From JACQAP01 sp035275265 (lineage in GTDB: Bacteria; Pseudomonadota; Gammaproteobacteria; Burkholderiales; JACQAP01): a DNA stretch of 64,000 nucleotides. The notes below the pieces were generated by a model. It ran no database searches and was not told where the DNA came from. It was given only the letters and a program-made list of their open reading frames with translations. Numbering within the stretch: the first letter of the stretch is position 1; each line of letters begins with the position of its first letter. Positions 25,593 through 31,308 of this stretch are shown in pieces. The translations under genes and the position numbers were made by a program. The stretch is from contig DATENC010000026.1 in the NCBI GenBank assembly GCA_035275265.1, positions 186,001 to 250,000 on the forward strand, written 5' to 3'.

Positions 25593-26045
25593 ATGATCGA
25601 AGTCATCGGAATCGACCACATCTACATCGCAGTAAGCGACCTCGATCGCGCCGAGGCGTTCTATGACAAAGCAATGGCGGCCCTCGGCTTCAGGAAAAAC
25701 ACGTTTACTATCGGTGGCGACCCGCACGTTCAATACTTCAACCGGCATTTCGGCTTCGTGTTGCGTCCGGCCCGGACCCGGATTCCCCATGACTCGTATG
25801 CGCCGGGACTGCACCACTTCTGCCTGCGCGTAGAAAGTAAAGACGGAGTGGAAGCCGCGGCGGCGACATTGCGGGCTGCGGGAATCGATGCGTCCGAAGC
25901 GACGCTGTACCCGGAATACGCGGCGGATTACTACGCGACTTTTTTCAGCGACCCGGACGGTGTGCGGCTGGAAGTGACCAACTATCGCGGCGAGCGGCGG
26001 CGAAGGCACGACGAATGGATCGTTGGGACGAGGGGTGAGGGGTGA
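25593..26045 (+). CDS. VOC family (glyoxalase/dioxygenase superfamily) protein
   Basis: 150-residue single vicinal-oxygen-chelate domain: IGIDHIYIAVSDLDRAEAFYDKAM at the N-terminus (first metal His), GLHHFCLRV in the second half, and FFSDPDGVRLEVTNY with a conserved acidic ligand. Lyase or resistance activity cannot be assigned. ATG at 25593 is chosen over an upstream ATG because the fold begins there. Its last codons run into the GAGGGGTGAGGGG intergenic repeat, so the final residues (GTRGEG) are encoded by repeat-like sequence. Divergent from otnK. Confidence 0.82.
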   Translation: MIEVIGIDHIYIAVSDLDRAEAFYDKAMAALGFRKNTFTIGGDPHVQYFNRHFGFVLRPARTRIPHDSYAPGLHHFCLRVESKDGVEAAAATLRAAGIDASEATLYPEYAADYYATFFSDPDGVRLEVTNYRGERRRRHDEWIVGTRGEG

Positions 26046-26118
26046 GGGGAGAAGCTCTGAATCTTTCCTTTTACTTCCCTGGGTCCTAGTCCCTCACCCC
26101 TCTTCCCTCTCCCCTGCC
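26028..26118. repeat. Purine-rich intergenic repeat, inverted pair
   Basis: A run of GAGGGGTGAGGGGTGAGGGG (about 26031-26050) is answered by CCCTCACCCCTCTTCCCTCT from 26091. The arms can pair across about 40 bases. The right arm contains the exact complement of the 18-mer seen at 12585-12602. It separates the VOC gene from the convergent GST gene, so it may serve as a bidirectional terminator-like structure. Confidence 0.6.
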
Positions 26119-26119
26119 G

Positions 26120-26767
26120 TCAGGGCTTCGCTTTCCAGTGCGGCGGGTAGGTCTTGTCAAAGTACGGCAGTGCCTCGATGCGCTTCATCCACGCGCCGAG
26201 CTTCGGCCCGATCGCTCCGTGCACATCCAGGTCCGGCTTCTTCTTCTCCATGCGTAGGCATAGAGCGATCATTGGATAGAGAGTCATGTCGGCAGCGGAG
26301 AACTCGCCCGCCAGATAGTCCCCGGACAGGTAATCCTCGAAGATTCCGAGTTCCTTGCCCAAGGCCTTGCGGGCGGAAGCAATCTCGCCGGCATCCCATT
26401 TGTCCTGCGGCGTGAACAGCACCTGGTCTACCAGGCGTTCCTGTGCATGGGCGAAATACTCATCTGCTTCCCGCACTAGCCGGCGCACCGCCGCGCGCTG
26501 CTTGGTATTGCCGGGTATGAGTTTCTTTCCCGAAGCGTATTGCTCGTCAAGATATTCCAGGATTGCGGCCGATTCGTACAGGGCCAAGTCGCCGTCGGTA
26601 ATGGCGGGGACCTTATGGCGCGGATTGATCCTGAGGAACTCGGGCTTCCTGAGGTCGCCCGCCGAGAACGACATCGTCTTCAATTCGTACGCAATCGCCT
26701 TGTGTTCGAGGGCAAGCCAGACCCGCCAAGCGTAGGGCGAGCCGGATCCATAGTAGAAGGTAAGCAT
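26120..26767 (-). CDS. Glutathione S-transferase family protein
   Basis: 215-residue GST with N-terminal thioredoxin-like domain (FYYGSGSPYAWRVWLALEHK, residues 4-23; NPRHKVPAI cis-proline; LYESAAILEYLDEQY glutathione-contact Glu/Ser) and an all-alpha C-terminal domain (GEFSAADMTLYPMI hydrophobic N-capping box). Function is glutathione-dependent detoxification or isomerisation, substrate unknown. Convergent with the VOC gene across the intergenic repeat; upstream neighbour is divergent. Confidence 0.9.
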   Translation of the reverse strand: MLTFYYGSGSPYAWRVWLALEHKAIAYELKTMSFSAGDLRKPEFLRINPRHKVPAITDGDLALYESAAILEYLDEQYASGKKLIPGNTKQRAAVRRLVREADEYFAHAQERLVDQVLFTPQDKWDAGEIASARKALGKELGIFEDYLSGDYLAGEFSAADMTLYPMIALCLRMEKKKPDLDVHGAIGPKLGAWMKRIEALPYFDKTYPPHWKAKP

Positions 26768-26877
26768 TGCTAGAAAGTGTACAACGGGCTGGAGTCACCT
26801 GCTGCGCGCAAAGTCGTCATCTGCAATTTGCATTAAACCTCTTCCGCCACGGCGAGTAAAATTTTCGCTTTCGCTCC

Positions 26878-27489
26878 ATGCTCCTCACCATGGATGAAGC
26901 CGTTATCAAGGCGATGGCAAAATGGCCAAACGTACCCAACGTCTATGGGTGGTTGAGTCTGGATCGTCGTGGCCGTTGGCTGATCAAGGGCGAGCGGATC
27001 TCCAACCCGGGCGTGGTAGCGTTCATCGGTCGCAACTACAGCAACGACGAACAGGGGCGCTGGTTCTTCCAAAACGGGCCGCAGCGGGTGTTCGTGACAC
27101 TGGAATATGCGCCTTTCGTGATTGCCACCGCGGACGCGGATGCGGCGTCGCTGATCACGCACACCGGGCAGGCGATAGAGCGGGTCACCGGCGCTTGGCT
27201 GGACGAGACAGGTTCGCTGCTGCTGCGCTGTAGTTGCGGCCCGGGCCTGGTCAACGACCGCGACCTGGCCCGCGTGATGACGTCGTTTACGGATGTTCAT
27301 GGCAAGCCGATCGGGGACGCTACGCTGGCAAGAGTTTTGGACACGGAAGCCCGGCGCCATGCGACCGGGCTGCACTTCCGCCACGCTGGCGACCGCCTAC
27401 CGGTGGGGCGCATTCAGGCTGCCGAGGCGTCGCTGAAATTTGGCTTCGATCCGGATCCCCGTCCAAAAGAGGGAGAGCCGGATTGCTGA
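26878..27489 (+). CDS. Betaproteobacterial conserved hypothetical protein (DUF2946-like)
   Basis: 203-residue soluble protein beginning with MDEAVIKAMAKWPNVPNVYGWLSLDRRGRW (after a four-residue lead; ATG at 26878 or 26890 possible). The segments FIGRNYSNDEQGRWFFQNGPQRVFV and HTG are recurrent in betaproteobacterial proteins that I recall being annotated DUF2946; the family name is from memory and may be wrong. No catalytic motif, membrane segment or export signal. Two cysteines in LLLRCSCGPG. Function unknown. Confidence 0.6.
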   Translation: MLLTMDEAVIKAMAKWPNVPNVYGWLSLDRRGRWLIKGERISNPGVVAFIGRNYSNDEQGRWFFQNGPQRVFVTLEYAPFVIATADADAASLITHTGQAIERVTGAWLDETGSLLLRCSCGPGLVNDRDLARVMTSFTDVHGKPIGDATLARVLDTEARRHATGLHFRHAGDRLPVGRIQAAEASLKFGFDPDPRPKEGEPDC

Positions 27490-27506
27490 TTCCGGCAAGA
27501 CACGAG

Positions 27507-27722
27507 CTAGCCTTTCACGCGTTTGGCGGGAAAGGACTCTTCGACGCTATCACGGAAATAGCTGACGATCGACGGCGCGTTCACCAACCGCCGGTGCACT
27601 TCTGGCGAGACCCCGGTGTACTGATTGATGCGCCCGTCATTGAACTCCACCTCCAGCACGCGGCCGCGTTCGTCGTACCCCACCGCCCGAATCGAACTCG
27701 AGGTCACTTTCTTTCGTTCCAT
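27507..27722 (-). CDS. KTSC domain protein
   Basis: 71-residue protein consisting of one KTSC domain: SSIRAVGYDERGRVLEVEFNDG, INQYTGVSPEVHRRLVNAPS and SYFRDSV. Similar domains occur alone or fused to lysyl-tRNA-synthetase-like and other proteins, with suspected nucleic-acid-related roles. Convergent with the DUF2946-like gene, 17 bp between stops. Function not established. Confidence 0.78.
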   Translation of the reverse strand: MERKKVTSSSIRAVGYDERGRVLEVEFNDGRINQYTGVSPEVHRRLVNAPSIVSYFRDSVEESFPAKRVKG

Positions 27723-27775
27723 GGGTTCACCCGACTATAAGCCCTTCCGGAATTAAGATATGTAAAAGTGTTCGT

Positions 27776-27804
27776 TTGTGGAATTTACAAGGTGCCGCTA
27801 GACT
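27776..27804 (+). promoter_or_regulatory. Candidate sigma-70 promoter of the peroxiredoxin gene
   Basis: TTGTGG (27776-27781) and TAGACT (27799-27804) are spaced 17 bp and lie about 38 bp before the ATG, which itself has a strong AACGGAGG site. Match to consensus is 4 of 6 in each box. Confidence 0.35.
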
Positions 27805-27841
27805 CAATTGCTCAAGTTAGGAACGCTTAACGGAGGCCATC

Positions 27842-28483
27842 ATGGCTACTTTACGACTAGGCGATATTGCCCCGGACTTCACGCAGGAGTCCAGCACAGG
27901 GCGGATCGAGTTTCACAAATGGATGGGGACCAACTGGGCCGTTTTGTTCTCGCATCCGAAGGATTTTACGCCGGTGTGCACCACCGAACTCGGCTATACG
28001 GCCAAGCTGAAAGCTGAGTTCGACAAGCGTGGCGTCAAGGCGATCGCCGTGAGCGTGGACCCGGTGGACTCGCATATCAAGTGGATCGAGGACATCAACG
28101 ACACGCAGAAAGCCAAGGTCAACTTCCCGATCCTGGCTGACGCTGACCGGAAAGTATCCAATCTTTACGACATGATCCACCCGAATGCCAGCGATACGTT
28201 TACCGTGCGCTCGGTTTTCGTCATCGACCCGAACAAGAAAGTGCGCGCGACCATCACGTATCCGGCCAGCACCGGGAGGAATTTTGACGAGATTCTGCGG
28301 GTGATAGATTCGTTGCAACTGACTGACCGCTACAGCGTGGCAACTCCGGTGAACTGGAAGGACGGCGACGATGTGGTAATCGTGCCGTCGTTGCAGGACC
28401 CCGAAGTAATCAAGCAGAAGTTCCCGAAAGGCTACAAGGCGCTGCGGCCCTACCTGCGCATGACCCCGCAACCGAATCGCTGA
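27842..28483 (+). CDS. Peroxiredoxin (Prx6/1-Cys type)
   Basis: 213-residue thiol peroxidase reducing H2O2 and organic peroxides in the cytoplasm. The peroxidatic cysteine is in DFTPVCTTELGY (about residue 47); the long C-terminal domain (PVNWKDGDDVVIVPSLQDPE, FPKGYKALRPYLRMTPQP) is characteristic of the Prx6 group. No clear resolving cysteine after residue 50. Monocistronic: own promoter candidate upstream, clear terminator downstream. Confidence 0.94.
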   Translation: MATLRLGDIAPDFTQESSTGRIEFHKWMGTNWAVLFSHPKDFTPVCTTELGYTAKLKAEFDKRGVKAIAVSVDPVDSHIKWIEDINDTQKAKVNFPILADADRKVSNLYDMIHPNASDTFTVRSVFVIDPNKKVRATITYPASTGRNFDEILRVIDSLQLTDRYSVATPVNWKDGDDVVIVPSLQDPEVIKQKFPKGYKALRPYLRMTPQPNR

Positions 28484-28521
28484 AATCCAAACGCTGATCG
28501 AGCAGTCAGCTGAGGCCTTGG

Positions 28522-28549
28522 GGGCTGGTTTAGAGACCAGCCCTTTTCT
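28522..28549 (+). terminator. Rho-independent terminator of the peroxiredoxin gene
   Basis: Stem GGGCTGGT (28522-28529) / ACCAGCCC (28536-28543) with a six-base loop, followed by TTTTCTT, 38 bp after the stop codon. Confidence 0.85.
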
Positions 28550-28553
28550 TTGC

Positions 28554-28742
28554 CTAGAAAATATAAACGGTCAGCAACAACAGGCCGTAACCAACCATCA
28601 GTATGTAAGCGGCGATCTCGTTCAGGATCTGAAGAACCGGGCCGGCGTAAGGTACCCCACTTAAGGGTACGAAAAAGCCGACTACTCCACCGATAAACAG
28701 CAGCAGGCAGATGAAGCCTGCGTTTCTGCTTGGCGCTTTCAT
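28554..28742 (-). CDS. Small two-helix membrane protein
   Basis: 62-residue protein, start ATG 28740-28742 preceded by AAAGGGGAAAGA. Two hydrophobic segments, about residues 9-27 (GFICLLLFIGGVVGFFVPL) and 40-60 (AAYILMVGYGLLLLTVYIF), with a short basic N-terminus, so an inner-membrane hairpin is likely. Not a family I can name. Convergent with the peroxiredoxin gene; its stop lies just beyond that terminator. Confidence 0.6.
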   Translation of the reverse strand: MKAPSRNAGFICLLLFIGGVVGFFVPLSGVPYAGPVLQILNEIAAYILMVGYGLLLLTVYIF

Positions 28743-29009
28743 TCTTTCCCCTTTCTTGTCGGCCGTCGCCCAGTGGTAGCGGCGGAGCAAAAACAAGCGG
28801 CACCAGACGCCTAATGTTTCACTTTCAACAGGAAAGACAACCCCTCTCGTCCCGCAGCGGGACAAGAAGATTTGGGTTAGGAACTTGCTCCGCCTCCCGT
28901 TTGTTGATCAGCGGAGATTTGCTCAGAGCTCCAACTGCAAGTCCAAAGCTCGCGGCTCAGTGCCTGGTATCCATCACGGATGCAGACTGCCCGCGAGCAT
29001 CTGGGAAGC

Positions 29010-29357
29010 TTAGTTGGGCCGGTTGCCAGCCACCGGAAACGGCCAAGCCGCCGGCGCAGAAACTGGCTTCGGCGCAGCCGGAGCTGTCATGGCAGCCGGC
29101 TTGGCCGCAGGCTTCTTCTTGCCCGCTTTCTTCTTCGCCTTCTTCTTAGCAGGCTTTCTGGCCTTCTTCGCCTTCTTTTTGGCCGGCTTTTTGGCCTTTT
29201 TCTTCGCCGCTTTCTTTTTCTTACCCGAACGGCGCTTCGCCTTTTTGGCGGGCTTTTTCGCCGCCTTCTTGGCCGGACGACGCTTTTTGGCGGCCTTCTT
29301 CTTGCCTGTGGACTTCTTCTTCGTGGATTTCTTCGCTGCTTTTCTCTTCGCTGCCAT
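29010..29357 (-). CDS. Histone H1-like lysine/alanine-rich protein
   Basis: 115-residue protein; residues 1-90 are almost entirely Lys, Ala, Pro and Arg in AKK/PAKK repeats (for example KKAAKKKAKKPAKKKAKK), followed by a proline/alanine tail ending in AWPFPVAGNRPN. Such proteins resemble the C-terminal domain of histone H1 and bacterial AlgP/HctB-type nucleoid proteins, binding DNA non-specifically. TTAGGAGAC precedes the ATG at 29355-29357. The opposite strand shows a long open frame purely because of the repeat composition. Confidence 0.8.
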   Translation of the reverse strand: MAAKRKAAKKSTKKKSTGKKKAAKKRRPAKKAAKKPAKKAKRRSGKKKKAAKKKAKKPAKKKAKKARKPAKKKAKKKAGKKKPAAKPAAMTAPAAPKPVSAPAAWPFPVAGNRPN

Positions 29358-29782
29358 TTCTAGTCTCCTAATGAAAGTTAAACAAAGGGCACTACCAGCA
29401 CTTCGAAGAATGAATCTTCTCGGTGCCAACCGCCGATGCCCGGCCGCGCGGCAAATTGGCCGCATAACCAGTCATCGAACAGTCCTGCTGGCCACGGACA
29501 AAGACTGCAATGTCCGCAGCGCGATTCGTGAGAGAGGGAGCGGCCGGAAAGGGGAGGACTCCCACATCGGCCAATTGCCGGAAACGAAGAGGACAGGAAA
29601 CCTTGGACTGGAGGCTCATTGCTCCCAGCCTTGCGATTTGCCCTTTGGAGAGGCACCGCGCGTTTCGTATTGAATAGTGAACTGCTTGTCCGGTTTGCCC
29701 ATTCAGCCCTAACAAGTGCACTGCCAAGCCATCGAGTCGGCCGGCGGCAGCGCGGGTGTCACAGATAATTTCGGCCCATCCA
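29358..29782. other. Intergenic region between nrdB and the histone-like gene
   Basis: 425 bp. Apart from the 28-codon frame listed separately, nothing recognisable: longer minus-strand frames (29392-29727) have no ribosome site and a composition unlike a protein. It should contain the promoter of the histone-like gene; no clear consensus was seen. Confidence 0.4.
29616..29702 (-). CDS. Possible very small protein (28 aa) downstream of nrdB
   Basis: ATG at 29700-29702, with AGGG four bases before it, opens a 28-codon frame ending TGA at 29616. The product starts MGKPDKQFTIQYETRGASPK and ends in SQGWEQ; its composition is that of a plausible soluble peptide. It lies in the otherwise unexplained space (29358-29782) between nrdB and the histone-like gene, on the same strand as both. 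No family known to me; chance is possible. Confidence 0.25.
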   Translation of the reverse strand: MGKPDKQFTIQYETRGASPKGKSQGWEQ

Positions 29783-30931
29783 TCAATCCCAGTTCAGGGC
29801 CCCGCCCGTCTGATACTCGATCACACGTGTCTCGAAAAAGTTCTTCTCCTTCTTGAGATCGATCATCTCCGACATCCACGGGAACGGGTTGGTCGCGCCC
29901 GGGTACAGCGAATCGAGGCCGATCTGTTGCGCGCGCCGGTTGGCTACAAAGCGCAGGTACTCCTTGAACATCGGCGCATTCAGGCCTAGTACGCCGCGCG
30001 GCATGGTGTCCTCCGCGTACCGGTACTCGAGCTCCACACCCTTCTGAATCAGCCCGCGGATTTCGTCGCGGAACTCGGGGGTCCACAGGTGCGGATTCTC
30101 CATCTTGATCTGGTTGATCAGGTCGATGCCGAAATTGCAGTGCATAGACTCGTCGCGCAGGATGTACTGGTACTGTTCAGCGGCACCCGTCATCTTGTTT
30201 TGACGCCCCAGGGCCAGTATCTGGGCAAAGCCCACGTAGAAGAACAGCCCCTCCATGATGCAGGCGAACACGATCAGGCCTTTCAGTAGCTGCTGATCGG
30301 CCTCCGTGGTACCGGTCTTGAAATCCGGGTCGGTCAACGTTTCTATGAACGGGATCAGGAACTCGTCCTTGTCCCGGATGCTGGAGACCTCGTGGTAGGC
30401 GTTGAAAATCTCGCCCTCGTCCAGACCCAAACTCTCGACGATGTACTGGTAAGCGTGGGTATGGATCGCTTCCTCGAATGCCTGACGCAGCAGGTACTGC
30501 CGGCACTCAGGGGCGGTGATGTGCCGGTAGGTGCCGAGCACGATGTTGTTCGCTGCCAGGCTGTCGGCGGTCACGAAAAAACCGAGATTGCGTTTGATCA
30601 CCAGGCGCTCGTCTTCGGTCAGGCCGTTCGGATCTTTCCATGTAGCGATGTCCCGGCTCATGCTGATTTCCTGGGGCATCCAGTGGTTGGCGCAACCGGC
30701 CAGATACTTGTCCCAGGCCCACTTGTACTTGAACGGGACGAGTTGGTTGACGTCGGCGCTGCCGTTGATGACGCGCTTGTCCTCAACCCGCACGCGACGG
30801 CACGCAACGTCCGCGGACGGATCGGTTTCGGCAACGCGTGCCGGCGGAAAACTGATTGCCGGGATGTTGCCAACGACGGGCTGCAGACCAGCGCCGCCGA
30901 TGCTCGGGATGTGATTCTCAAATTGCAGCAT
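29783..30931 (-). CDS. nrdB: Class Ia ribonucleotide reductase beta subunit
   Basis: 382-residue radical-bearing subunit making deoxyribonucleotides with NrdA. Di-iron ligands: Asp in DIATWKDPNGLTEDE, Glu/His in RQAFEEAIHTHAYQYI, and ESMHCNFG (Glu, His) further on; the radical Tyr lies in the same HAYQY helix. The C-terminus ends FETRVIEYQTGGALNWD, the peptide that docks into NrdA. AAGGA seven bases before the ATG. It follows nrdA on the same strand, but 377 bp away and with its own promoter-like sequence. Confidence 0.96.
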   Translation of the reverse strand: MLQFENHIPSIGGAGLQPVVGNIPAISFPPARVAETDPSADVACRRVRVEDKRVINGSADVNQLVPFKYKWAWDKYLAGCANHWMPQEISMSRDIATWKDPNGLTEDERLVIKRNLGFFVTADSLAANNIVLGTYRHITAPECRQYLLRQAFEEAIHTHAYQYIVESLGLDEGEIFNAYHEVSSIRDKDEFLIPFIETLTDPDFKTGTTEADQQLLKGLIVFACIMEGLFFYVGFAQILALGRQNKMTGAAEQYQYILRDESMHCNFGIDLINQIKMENPHLWTPEFRDEIRGLIQKGVELEYRYAEDTMPRGVLGLNAPMFKEYLRFVANRRAQQIGLDSLYPGATNPFPWMSEMIDLKKEKNFFETRVIEYQTGGALNWD

Positions 30932-30941
30932 GCCTGGTTCC

Positions 30942-30969
30942 TTTATAAATGTTATCGGTGGAATGTCAA
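30942..30969 (-). promoter_or_regulatory. Promoter-like sequence abutting the nrdB start
   Basis: On the minus strand TTGACA (30964-30969), 16-bp spacer, TATAAA (30942-30947). The boxes are near consensus, yet the -10 overlaps the ribosome site (30939-30943) and ends about 10 bases before the ATG, so a transcript from it would be essentially leaderless. Confidence 0.4.
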
Positions 30970-31308
30970 ATACTTCTTTGATATTCGGTCGCGACGCGAC
31001 CCCTTTTTATCCTTCGATTGCGATGAAACTGAATTCGATCGGCTCATCGCTCAAAAAAAGTCCGGTTCACGGAAGGCGGCTTCGCGGTCAGCGCAAACCG
31101 CGCGGTCTCGGCGCGGCTGCGCAGCAACCAGAAGGTCACGCGGCGGCGCATGGTAAACCTCAGGCGGAGGGCCGGCCTCACTTGCCGGCCTCGTATGGAT
31201 TGTGGCTCCGCCTCAGGCACGTTCCGGGTTGTGGCTCCCGCCGCCCTGCGGGCCGAACTTGCCGCGGGAAGTTAGCGTCCGGCGCAATCAAGAACGCCGG
31301 CCTGACAA
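30970..31308. other. Non-coding spacer between nrdA and nrdB
   Basis: About 340 bp, GC-rich in its nrdA-proximal half. It contains GGCCGGC/GCCGGCC arms around 31170-31195 that can fold, and two near-identical GATTGTGGCTCC / GGTTGTGGCTCC segments. No protein-like frame. It may hold an attenuator or processing site separating the two reductase genes. Confidence 0.35.

Noticed and set aside
29014..29673. 219-codon phenylalanine/leucine/alanine-rich frame opposite the histone-like gene
   Set aside because: It looks like a membrane protein only because the complement of Lys/Ala codons reads Phe/Leu/Ala; the minus-strand gene has a good ribosome site and known family.
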